Assembly (NCBI RefSeq): GCF_012275515.1
Contig: NZ_JAAZQL010000010.1
Coordinates: 62,001 to 126,000, forward strand
Reading direction: 5' to 3'
DNA length: 64,000 bases
Origin: Novosphingobium sp. SG707
GTDB taxonomy: Bacteria; Pseudomonadota; Alphaproteobacteria; Sphingomonadales; Sphingomonadaceae
In this document: one piece after another, positions 51,609-59,770 of the stretch
Layout of the letters: each line of letters begins with the position of its first letter
Position numbering within the stretch: position 1 is the first letter of the stretch
The notes under the pieces: generated by a model
Seen by the model: only the letters and a program-made list of their open reading frames with translations
The model's database searches: none
Told to the model about the DNA's origin: nothing
Program-made: the position numbers and the translations under genes

Positions 51609-54167
51609 ATGACCGATGGGCTGCTTGATCTGGCAAGAATGGACGAAGCGGCGCTCTATCGCCATTTCGACAGTTCGTCGGGCGGGCTGACAGAGCAGGC
51701 GGCGCAGGAGAAGCTGGACATCATCGGCCCCAACCGGATTGCCGATGATGTCCGCCTCTCGGTCCTGCGCGAGATCCTGCGCCGGTTGATGACCCCGCTC
51801 AACGGGTTGCTGCTGGGGCTGGCGGTGACGTCATGGGCGCTTTCGGATTATCGCTCGGCCATTGTCATTGCCATCATGGTGCTGCTCAGCGTGGGGCTGG
51901 GCTATGTTCAGGAGCATCGTTCGAGCATGGCCGCCGCGCGGCTGAAGCGCATGGTGCAGGTCCATGCCAGCGTGAAGCGCGCCACGCCCGATTTTGCCGA
52001 AATGCCGCTCGAAGTGCTGGTGCCGGGCGATATCGTGCGTCTGGCGGCGGGCGATCTGATCCCGGCGGATCTGCGTTTGCTCAGCGCGCATGACCTGCAT
52101 GTCAACGAAAGCTCGCTGACCGGCGAGGCGATGCCGGTGGAAAAGCGCAGTTCGCCCGATGCCGATGCCGCGGCCCCCTTCGATGCGCCCAACCTGTGCT
52201 TCATGGGATCGAGCGTGGTCAGCGGTTTTGCCGAGGGGATCATCCTGAAAACCGGCCGCGCCACCTATTTCGGCGAAGTGGCCAAACAGATCACCGGCGC
52301 CGACACCACCAGCAGTTTTGATCGCGGACTGAACCAGTTTGTCGCGCTGATGCTGCGTTTCATGGCGGTGCTGGTGCCTTTGGTGTTCATCATCAATGGC
52401 GTGACCAAGCATAACTGGCTGGAGGCTTTGTTCTTTGCCGTGGCGGTGGCGGTGGGGCTGGCGCCCGAAATGCTGCCGATGGTGGTGACGATGAATCTGG
52501 CGCGCGGGGCGATTGCCATGTCGCGCAAGCGGGCCATCGTCAAACGCTTGAACGCGATCCAGAATTTCGGCGCGATGGATGTGCTTTGCACCGACAAGAC
52601 CGGCACGCTGACGCAGGACCGGGTGGTGCTGAAGCTCCATCTGGATGTTGAAGGCCGCGATAATCGCGATGTGCTGGCCTATGCCTGGCTCAACAGCCGG
52701 TTTGAGAGTGGCCTACGCAATCTGATGGACGAGGCGATCCTCGAACATGGGGGGCAGGAAGAGCATCCGATCTCGGCGGGCGATTATGCCAAGCTGGACG
52801 AATTGCCGTTCGATTTCGTGCGCCGCCGCGTTTCAGTGGTGGTGCGCCGCCCGGAGGGCGAGGCGCTGCTGGTCTGCAAGGGGGCGGTCGAGGAGGTGCT
52901 GGGCATCTGCACCCAATTCCGCAAGGGCGAGGAGGTGATGTCCTTTGCCGGGCCGCAGGCCGAAGCGATCCATGCCGTGGCCGAAGGGCTGAACCGCGAC
53001 GGCTTCCGCGTGCTGGCCATTGCCTGCCGCACCATGCCCGCGCTGGCCGAGGGGCAATATTCAGTGGAGGACGAGCGCGATCTGACGCTGATCGGCTTTA
53101 CCGCCTTCCTCGATCCGCCCAAGGAAACCGCAGGCCCGGCGATTGCCGATCTGCAAAAGGCGGGCATCACGGTCAAGGTGCTGACCGGCGACAATGATCT
53201 GGTCACGGCCAAGATCTGCCGGGACGTCGGGCTGGACGTCGGCCAATTGCTGCTGGGCCGCCAGATCGAGGCGATGAGCGATGCGGAACTCGCCGCGCAA
53301 GCCGAGGTCACGCAGGTCTTTGCCAAGGTTTCGCCCACGCAAAAGGCCCGCATCATTGCCGCGCTTCAGGCCAATGGCCATGTCGTGGGCTTTCTGGGCG
53401 ACGGGATCAACGATGGGCCCGCGCTCAAGGTGGCCGATGTGGGCATCTCGGTCGATACGGCGGTCGATATCGCCAAGGAATCGGCCGACATCATCCTGCT
53501 GGAAAAGAGCCTTGCCGTGCTGGGCGATGGCGTGACCGAGGGGCGGCGGGTTTTTGCCAATATCATCAAATATATCCGCATGGGGGCCAGCTCGAATTTC
53601 GGCAATATGTTCAGCGTGCTGGGCGCGTCGATCATCCTGCCCTTCCTGCCGATGGCGCCCTTGCAGGTGCTGACCAACAATCTGCTCTATGACTTTTCGC
53701 AGACCACCATTCCCACCGACAATGTCGATCCGGAGTATCTGGCAACGCCGCGCCGCTGGGAAATCGGCAATATCGCGCGCTTCATGCTTTTCATCGGGCC
53801 GATGAGTTCGATCTTCGATTACGCCACCTATTTCACCATGCTTTTCATCTTCAACGCTTGGGCCGATCCGGCGTTGTTTCAGACCGGCTGGTTCGTGGAA
53901 TCGCTGCTCACGCAAACGCTGATCATTCATATCATCCGCACCGCGCGCATCCCCTTCCTGCAAAGCCGCGCCAGCAATGCGCTGATCGCCACCACGCTGA
54001 TCATCTGCGCGATCGGCGTGGCGCTGCCTTTCTCGCCGCTGGGGGCAACGCTGGGATTCAAGCCGCTGCCTGCGCTCTACTGGCCGATACTGGCGGGTTT
54101 CCTGCTGGCTTACGGCGTGCTCACCCATATGGTGAAGGTCTGGTTCTTCCGCCGCTGGGGCGGATGA
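51609..54167 (+). CDS. mgtA: Magnesium-transporting P-type ATPase (P3B, MgtA type)
   Basis: 852 aa. The phosphorylation motif CTDKTGTLTQ places the catalytic aspartate at residue 329. Also visible are the actuator motif NESSLTGEAMPVEKR, the nucleotide-domain CKGAVEEVLG, the hinge GDGINDGPALKVADVG and the MgtA-type segment GASSNFGNMFSVLGASIILPFLPMAPLQ. It imports magnesium into the cytoplasm. The true start is the ATG at 51609; an upstream in-frame ATG at 51549 falls in the gap after the SRPBCC gene. The 77-base gap is too short for a long magnesium-sensing leader. Confidence 0.92.
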   Translation: MTDGLLDLARMDEAALYRHFDSSSGGLTEQAAQEKLDIIGPNRIADDVRLSVLREILRRLMTPLNGLLLGLAVTSWALSDYRSAIVIAIMVLLSVGLGYVQEHRSSMAAARLKRMVQVHASVKRATPDFAEMPLEVLVPGDIVRLAAGDLIPADLRLLSAHDLHVNESSLTGEAMPVEKRSSPDADAAAPFDAPNLCFMGSSVVSGFAEGIILKTGRATYFGEVAKQITGADTTSSFDRGLNQFVALMLRFMAVLVPLVFIINGVTKHNWLEALFFAVAVAVGLAPEMLPMVVTMNLARGAIAMSRKRAIVKRLNAIQNFGAMDVLCTDKTGTLTQDRVVLKLHLDVEGRDNRDVLAYAWLNSRFESGLRNLMDEAILEHGGQEEHPISAGDYAKLDELPFDFVRRRVSVVVRRPEGEALLVCKGAVEEVLGICTQFRKGEEVMSFAGPQAEAIHAVAEGLNRDGFRVLAIACRTMPALAEGQYSVEDERDLTLIGFTAFLDPPKETAGPAIADLQKAGITVKVLTGDNDLVTAKICRDVGLDVGQLLLGRQIEAMSDAELAAQAEVTQVFAKVSPTQKARIIAALQANGHVVGFLGDGINDGPALKVADVGISVDTAVDIAKESADIILLEKSLAVLGDGVTEGRRVFANIIKYIRMGASSNFGNMFSVLGASIILPFLPMAPLQVLTNNLLYDFSQTTIPTDNVDPEYLATPRRWEIGNIARFMLFIGPMSSIFDYATYFTMLFIFNAWADPALFQTGWFVESLLTQTLIIHIIRTARIPFLQSRASNALIATTLIICAIGVALPFSPLGATLGFKPLPALYWPILAGFLLAYGVLTHMVKVWFFRRWGG

Positions 54168-54196
54168 ACCCCTGACCGGCCGGACCTGTCGCCTTG

Positions 54197-54655
54197 TCAG
54201 CCGATCTGATCGACGATGGTCTCCATCACGACAAAGGTCGACGTGCTGGCCACATGAGGCAGGCTGGAGATCTTTTCACCCAGCACCGCGCGATAGGCGG
54301 TGATGTCGGAGGTGCGGACCTTGAGCAGATAGTCAAAATGGCTGGCCAACATATGGCATTCCTCGACCTCCTCCACCTGCAACACCGCGCGGCGGAAGGC
54401 TTCAAGCGCCTTTTCGCGCGTGTCCGACAATTTGACCTCGGCAAAGGCGATATGGCCCATGCCCAGCCGAACCGGGTCGATCACCGCGCGAAAGCCGCGT
54501 ATATAGCCGTCATCGACCAATCGCTTCAGCCGGATCTGGCAAGGCGTCTTGGACAGGCCCACCCGCCGCGACAATTCGGCCACAGTCATGCGCGCATCAA
54601 TGCGCAGTTCCTCAATCATTTTGCGGTCGATCTGGTCGATCGGGCTATTGTCCAT
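54197..54655 (-). CDS. putR: Lrp/AsnC-family regulator of proline utilisation
   Basis: 152 aa. The N-terminal winged helix (MTVAELSRRVGLSKTPCQIRLKRL) and C-terminal RAM/ACT-like ligand domain (DYLLKVRTSDITAYRAVLGEKI) define an Lrp-type protein. The LSKTPCQIR helix is typical of the PutR group that activates putA in response to proline in alphaproteobacteria. It is divergent from putA with 135 bases between them. ATG at 54655. Confidence 0.87.
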   Translation of the reverse strand: MDNSPIDQIDRKMIEELRIDARMTVAELSRRVGLSKTPCQIRLKRLVDDGYIRGFRAVIDPVRLGMGHIAFAEVKLSDTREKALEAFRRAVLQVEEVEECHMLASHFDYLLKVRTSDITAYRAVLGEKISSLPHVASTSTFVVMETIVDQIG

Positions 54656-54790
54656 CGCGGATCTCCATTATCGGCCTAAATTATGGCCCATCTTTATCCG
54701 ATTGGCATGGCATGATAGGCTCCTTTGGTCGAAACGCCTAGACGCGATGCGATAGGCTTGCCCCGTCCACCCCATGACGGAAATGCGCCG
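54656..54790. promoter_or_regulatory. putR/putA divergent promoter region
   Basis: 135 bases with AT-rich stretches (TAAATTATGG, CTTTATCC around 54676-54700) fitting Lrp-type binding, and two GATAGGCT-like repeats (ATGATAGGCTCC at 54711-54722 and GCGATAGGCTTG at 54749-54760). No further motif is clear. Confidence 0.4.
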
Positions 54791-57700
54791 ATGACCGATG
54801 CTCCTTTTGCCCATTTCGCCCCCGCACTGGCCGCGCCCTCCCCTCTGCGCCGCGCAATCACGGATGCCACGCGCCGGGCCGAAGCCGATTGCATCGCCAA
54901 GCTGATCGAGGCGGCGACCGCGCCCGAGGCGATGCAACCCGCGATTGCGCAAACCGCCTGCGCGCTGGTGTCCGCCCTGCGCGCCAAGGGGCAGCGCGGG
55001 GGCGTCGAAAGTCTGGTCAAGGAATATGCGCTTTCCAGCCAGGAGGGCGTGGCGCTGATGTGTCTGGCCGAGGCGCTGCTGCGCATTCCCGACAATGCCA
55101 CGCGCGACGCGCTGATCCGCGACAAGATCGCGCGGGGGCAATGGCAGGCCCATCTGGGCGCGGGGCGCAAATTGTTCGTCAATGCGGCGACATGGGGCCT
55201 GATCGTCACCGGGCGGCTGGTGGGGGCCAACAGCGACGGTTCGCTGGGCGCGGCGCTGACGCGGCTGATCGCGCGGGCGGGCGAGCCGCTGATCCGGCGC
55301 GGGGTCGATCTGGCGATGGAATTGATGGGCGAGCAATTCGTCACCGGCGAGACCATCGAGGAGGCCCTGAAACGCGCCCGCAGGCTGGAGGCGCAGGGCT
55401 TTGCCTATAGCTATGACATGCTGGGCGAGGCGGCGACCACGGCGGCGGATGCGGAGCGCTATTGGCGCGATTATGAAAACGCCCTGCACGCCATCGGCAA
55501 AGCGGCAGCGGCGCGCGGCCCCTATGCCGGGCCGGGCATTTCCATCAAGCTCTCCGCGCTCCACCCCCGCTATGCCCGCGCGCAGCAGGATCGGGTGATG
55601 GGCGAACTCCTGCCTCGCGTGCGGGCGCTGGCCATTCTGGCGCGCGATTATGACATCGGCCTCAACATCGACGCCGAGGAGGCTGAGAGGCTGGAAATCA
55701 GCCTCGACATTCTCGAAGCCCTCGCGCTCGATCCCGATCTGGCGGGATGGAACGGGCTGGGCTTTGTGGTGCAGGCCTATGGCAAGCGGTGCCCCCATGT
55801 CATCGACTGGATCATTGATCTGGCGCGCCGCACTCAACAAACGGCCAACAGGCGGATCATGGTGCGGTTGGTCAAGGGCGCCTATTGGGACAGCGAGATC
55901 AAGAAGGCGCAGGTCGATGGGCTGGCCGATTTCCCGGTCTTTACCCGCAAGGTCCACACTGACGTCTCCTATATCGCCTGCGCGCGGCGGTTGCTGGAGG
56001 CGCGCGATGCGGTGTTCCCCCAATTCGCCACCCATAATGCCCAGACTTTGGCCGCGATTTACCATCTGGCCGGACCGGATTTCACGCCGGGCGATTGGGA
56101 ATTCCAATGCCTGCACGGCATGGGCGAGCCGCTGTATGAAGAGGTCGTGGGCGCGGGCAAATTGAACCGCCCCTGCCGGATCTATGCGCCGGTGGGCACG
56201 CATGAAACATTGCTGGCCTATCTGGTGCGGCGCCTGCTGGAAAATGGCGCCAATTCCTCCTTCGTCCACCGCATTTGGGAGGAGAGCCTGAGCCCGCAGG
56301 ATCTGGCGCAGGCTCCGGTGCAGGAAGCGTTGGCCATCGAACCTTTTGGCTCCCCCCATCCGGCGGTCGCCCTGCCCGCGCATCTCTATGGGCAAAGGCG
56401 CAATTCCGCCGGGCTCGATCTGGCCAGCGAGAGCGTGCTGGCGGCCCTCTCGCGGGATTTGCAGGCCAGCGCGGGCCGGGAATGGCGGGCCGATCCGATG
56501 ATCCCCGGCCTGTCCGTCATCCGGCCGCCGCAGGATCTGCGCAATCCGGCCGACCGGCGCGATCTGGTGGGACGGGTCAGCTTGACGCTGGAGCGCGATG
56601 TGCCGTTGGCTTTTGCCAATGCGCGGCGGGCGGCGCAGGGCTGGCGCGAAACGCCCGCTGCGCAAAGAGCCGCGATGCTGGAACGCGCCGCCGATCTGCT
56701 GGAGGAGCAGGCCGGGCTTTTGCTGGGCCTCATCATCCGCGAGGCGGGGAAATCGGCGGGTAATGCTGTGGCCGAAATCCGCGAGGCGGTCGATTTCCTG
56801 CGCTATTACGCCGATCGGGCACGGGCGACGCTGAACGAGGCCCATACGCCCATCGGCCCGGTAGTCTGCATTTCGCCATGGAATTTTCCGCTGGCGATCT
56901 TTGTCGGGCAAATCGCCGCCGCACTGGCTGCGGGCAACCCGGTGCTGGCCAAACCGGCCGAGGAAACCCCGCTGATCGCCGCGCAGGCGGTGCAGATCCT
57001 GCATCAGGCGGGCGTGCCGATGGGGGTGCTGCAAATGCTGACCGGGGCGGGCGAAATCGGCGCGGCGCTGGCGGCCCACCCTGATGTGGCGGGCGTTCTG
57101 TTCACCGGATCGACGCAGGTGGCCAAGCTTATCCAGCGCGAATTGGCGCGCCATGATGGGCCGCCTGCGGTGCTGGTCGCGGAAACGGGCGGGCAGAATG
57201 CGATGATCGTCGATTCATCGGCGCTGGCCGAACAGGTGACCGGCGATGTCCTGTCCTCCGCCTTCGACAGCGCGGGGCAGCGCTGCTCGGCGCTGCGCAT
57301 CCTGTGCCTTCAGGAGGATATTGCCGAGCGGCAGTTGACGATGCTGAAAGGGGCCTTGGGCGAATTGCGGGTTGGCAATCCCGATCGCCTCTCCACCGAC
57401 ATCGGCCCGGTCATCACCGAGGAAGCCCGCGAGGCCATCGCCGCCCATATCGAGCGCCTGCGCGCATCGGAATGCCTCGTCTGGCAGGCCCCGCTGGGCG
57501 AGGAAACCGGCCATGGCAGCTTTATCGCCCCCACCATCATCGAGATCGAAAGCATCGACCAGATCGGCGGCGAGGTGTTCGGCCCGGTGCTCCATGTCCT
57601 GCGCTATGCCCGCGAGGATCTGGGCGCGGTGGTCGAGGCGATCAATGCCACCGGCTATGGCCTCACCTTCGGGCTGCATACACGGCTGGACGAGACCATC

Positions 57701-58294
57701 GCCGAGGTGACGGGCCGGATCGCGGCGGGCAACATTTATGTCAACCGCAACACGATCGGCGCGGTGGTGGGGGTGCAGCCCTTTGGCGGGCGCGGCCTGT
57801 CGGGCACGGGGCCCAAGGCGGGCGGGCAGCTCTATCTGGGGCGGCTGGTACGGGAAAGGCCCGCGCTGGATCTGCCCCCTGATGGGACCGCCGAACTGCC
57901 AGGCCCGGTGGGCGAACGCAACCTTTACCGCCTGCATCCGCGCGGGCGCGTGCTGGCGGCGGCGCATAGCCAGGAGGGCATGGCGGCGCAGATGGCGGCG
58001 GCGCGCGCGGCGGGCAATCAGGTTGACCTGCTCTGGCTGGGCGAAGGCCCCGCCCCGGCAGGCGCGATAGCGGCGCTGCCCCGGATCAATCCCTATGGCG
58101 CGGTGCTGATCGAGCCGGGGCCAAACACCAATACCCTGATGCAGCAGATCGCGGCGATGGAGGGGCCGATCCCGCTGATCCAGCAGGGCGATGATCAAGG
58201 GCATTATCGCCCCGATTGGCTGGTCGAGGAGCAGACTGTCTCGATCAACACCACGGCAGCCGGGGGCAATGCGGCCCTGATGGCGCAGGTGTAA
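54791..58294 (+). CDS. putA: Bifunctional proline dehydrogenase / L-glutamate-gamma-semialdehyde dehydrogenase
   Basis: 1167 aa PutA. The proline dehydrogenase half (about 100-470) has SIKLSALHPRY, NIDAEEAERLE, RLVKGAYWDSEIK, FATHNAQT and EFQCLHGMGE. The aldehyde dehydrogenase half (about 520-1000) has SPWNFPLAIFVGQ, Glu798 in VAETGGQNAM and the catalytic cysteine Cys832 in AGQRCSALR. The extra C-terminal domain of long type B PutAs follows. There is no N-terminal ribbon-helix-helix, so it is not self-regulating, consistent with the PutR gene next door. It oxidises proline to glutamate at the membrane. ATG at 54791; the in-frame ATG at 54725 lies in the promoter. Confidence 0.95.
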   Translation: MTDAPFAHFAPALAAPSPLRRAITDATRRAEADCIAKLIEAATAPEAMQPAIAQTACALVSALRAKGQRGGVESLVKEYALSSQEGVALMCLAEALLRIPDNATRDALIRDKIARGQWQAHLGAGRKLFVNAATWGLIVTGRLVGANSDGSLGAALTRLIARAGEPLIRRGVDLAMELMGEQFVTGETIEEALKRARRLEAQGFAYSYDMLGEAATTAADAERYWRDYENALHAIGKAAAARGPYAGPGISIKLSALHPRYARAQQDRVMGELLPRVRALAILARDYDIGLNIDAEEAERLEISLDILEALALDPDLAGWNGLGFVVQAYGKRCPHVIDWIIDLARRTQQTANRRIMVRLVKGAYWDSEIKKAQVDGLADFPVFTRKVHTDVSYIACARRLLEARDAVFPQFATHNAQTLAAIYHLAGPDFTPGDWEFQCLHGMGEPLYEEVVGAGKLNRPCRIYAPVGTHETLLAYLVRRLLENGANSSFVHRIWEESLSPQDLAQAPVQEALAIEPFGSPHPAVALPAHLYGQRRNSAGLDLASESVLAALSRDLQASAGREWRADPMIPGLSVIRPPQDLRNPADRRDLVGRVSLTLERDVPLAFANARRAAQGWRETPAAQRAAMLERAADLLEEQAGLLLGLIIREAGKSAGNAVAEIREAVDFLRYYADRARATLNEAHTPIGPVVCISPWNFPLAIFVGQIAAALAAGNPVLAKPAEETPLIAAQAVQILHQAGVPMGVLQMLTGAGEIGAALAAHPDVAGVLFTGSTQVAKLIQRELARHDGPPAVLVAETGGQNAMIVDSSALAEQVTGDVLSSAFDSAGQRCSALRILCLQEDIAERQLTMLKGALGELRVGNPDRLSTDIGPVITEEAREAIAAHIERLRASECLVWQAPLGEETGHGSFIAPTIIEIESIDQIGGEVFGPVLHVLRYAREDLGAVVEAINATGYGLTFGLHTRLDETIAEVTGRIAAGNIYVNRNTIGAVVGVQPFGGRGLSGTGPKAGGQLYLGRLVRERPALDLPPDGTAELPGPVGERNLYRLHPRGRVLAAAHSQEGMAAQMAAARAAGNQVDLLWLGEGPAPAGAIAALPRINPYGAVLIEPGPNTNTLMQQIAAMEGPIPLIQQGDDQGHYRPDWLVEEQTVSINTTAAGGNAALMAQV

Positions 58295-58318
58295 CGATCA
58301 CCCTTTCGCCGCGCCTTT

Positions 58319-58343
58319 TGCAGGCGCATAAAGGCCGCCTGCA
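58319..58343. terminator. Hairpin after putA, weak terminator or leader
   Basis: TGCAGGCG (58319-58326) and CGCCTGCA (58336-58343) pair with a nine-base loop, between putA and ppk2. No U tract follows on the plus strand, so termination is uncertain. Confidence 0.4.
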
Positions 58344-58361
58344 GCCCGGAGAGCCAAGCCC

Positions 58362-59237
58362 ATGGAAATCGCCCTGAAAACCTATCGCATTCCCGAGGGT
58401 AAAAGCGTCGACCTCAAAAAGCGCAAGACCCATGTCAGCCCGGTTTATGAATCCAAGGCCGATTACGAGGCGATTCTTGCCGACCATGTCGCCCGCCTGG
58501 CTGACCTGCAACAGCGCCATTATGCCGCCAATGCCCATGGGCTGCTGATCATCTTTCAAGCGATGGATGCGGCGGGCAAGGATGGCGTGATCCGCCATGT
58601 CATGTCGGGCGTGGGGCCGCAGGGCTGCGGGGTCTTCGCCTTCAAACGGCCCAGCGATACCGAGTTGGAGCATGATTTCCTGTGGCGCGCAGTCGGCAAA
58701 TTGCCCGCGCGCGGCGAAATCGCGATCTTCAACCGGTCCTATTACGAAAGCGTTCTGGTGGTAAAGGTCCACCGCAACAGCCTGAGGGACGAAATTGGCC
58801 CCGATGGCGCGCCGGGCGCCCAGCTCTGGCAGGACCGCTATCGCTCGATCCGCGATTTCGAACGCCATCTGCATGTCAACGGTACGCGGATCGTCAAGAT
58901 CTTCCTGCATGTCTCCAAGGAGGAGCAGCGCCAGCGCTTTCTGGCCCGCATTGACGAGGCGCACAAGAACTGGAAAATGACCCCGGCCGATATTGAGGAG
59001 CGCCAGTTCTGGAAGGACTATCGCCGCGCCTATGAGGCCTGCATCGAGGCAACCAGCACCAAGGAGGCGCCGTGGTATGTCGTGCCCGCCGATGACAAGG
59101 AAAACGCCCGGCTGATCGTCTCGCAGATCGTGCTGGATGCGCTGGAAGGGCTACGGCCGGAATACCCTGAAATCTCGCTGGAACAGCGCGGACAATTGCA
59201 GGCAATCCGCGCACAATTGCTGGCCGAGGGGGAATAG
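58362..59237 (+). CDS. ppk2: Polyphosphate kinase 2
   Basis: 291 aa. Walker A is IFQAMDAAGKDG (about 64-75), Walker B-like region IFNRSYYESVLV, followed by the lid region and RYRSIRDFERHL. The QxMDxxGKDG form of the loop resembles class III PPK2 enzymes, which phosphorylate AMP and ADP with polyphosphate. Class I cannot be excluded by eye. It acts in the cytoplasm in energy and nucleotide balance. It starts 67 bases after putA with GGAGAG as ribosome site. Confidence 0.9.
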   Translation: MEIALKTYRIPEGKSVDLKKRKTHVSPVYESKADYEAILADHVARLADLQQRHYAANAHGLLIIFQAMDAAGKDGVIRHVMSGVGPQGCGVFAFKRPSDTELEHDFLWRAVGKLPARGEIAIFNRSYYESVLVVKVHRNSLRDEIGPDGAPGAQLWQDRYRSIRDFERHLHVNGTRIVKIFLHVSKEEQRQRFLARIDEAHKNWKMTPADIEERQFWKDYRRAYEACIEATSTKEAPWYVVPADDKENARLIVSQIVLDALEGLRPEYPEISLEQRGQLQAIRAQLLAEGE

Positions 59238-59257
59238 CCCCACGGCCGGAGCAATCA

Positions 59258-59662
59258 TCACAGGATCGCGGCAACCCCGGCGCGCGCGATCTGAACATCC
59301 TGTTCCGATTTCACGCCCGACACGCCCACCGCGCCGACGAAATCACCATCGACCACAATCGGCACGCCGCCTTCGAGCATCGCCTGCAGGGCTGGCGCCG
59401 TCAGCATCGAAACGCGGCCGTTGAGGATCAGATCCTCGTAAACCTTGCTCTCGCGGCGGCCCATGATCGAGGTCACCGCCTTGGCCGGGGCCATATGGGC
59501 GGTGCTGGCCGAGGCGCCGTCGAGGCGCAACTGGCCCAGCAGATGCCCGCCATCGTCCACCACCGCAATCGACACCGCCCAGCCATTGGCAAGAGCTTCG
59601 GCCTCGGCGGCGGCCAGGATCGCCTTCACATCGGCGGTTTCAAGAGTGTGCTTGGTCTTCAT
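59258..59662 (-). CDS. GlcG/HbpS-family protein (putative heme-binding)
   Basis: 134 aa, the typical full length of the HbpS-like family. Conserved stretches are WAVSIAVVDDGGHLLGQLRLDGAS, APAKAVTSIM, LEGGVPIVVDGDFVGAVGVSG and a C-terminal QDVQIARAG. No signal peptide, so cytoplasmic. Members bind heme or act in glycolate and aromatic catabolism operons. It is downstream of TBDR 4 on the same strand but separated by a terminator. ATG at 59662; a frame from 59707 adds a tail not found in the family. Confidence 0.85.
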   Translation of the reverse strand: MKTKHTLETADVKAILAAAEAEALANGWAVSIAVVDDGGHLLGQLRLDGASASTAHMAPAKAVTSIMGRRESKVYEDLILNGRVSMLTAPALQAMLEGGVPIVVDGDFVGAVGVSGVKSEQDVQIARAGVAAIL

Positions 59663-59731
59663 CGGGGGAGGTATCCGTTTCTGGTGTTGCGGCGGCGCGC
59701 TTAGCACAGAGCGGCCGATGCGCCAGAAATG

Positions 59732-59761
59732 AAAACGGGCGCGGGATGTTCTCCCGCGCCC
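59732..59761 (-). terminator. Rho-independent terminator of TBDR 4
   Basis: GGGCGCGGGA (59737-59746) and TCCCGCGCCC (59752-59761) form a perfect 10-bp stem with a five-base loop. On the minus strand it is followed by GTTTTC. It lies between TBDR 4 and the GlcG-like gene. Confidence 0.88.
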
Positions 59762-59770
59762 GCCATCCGA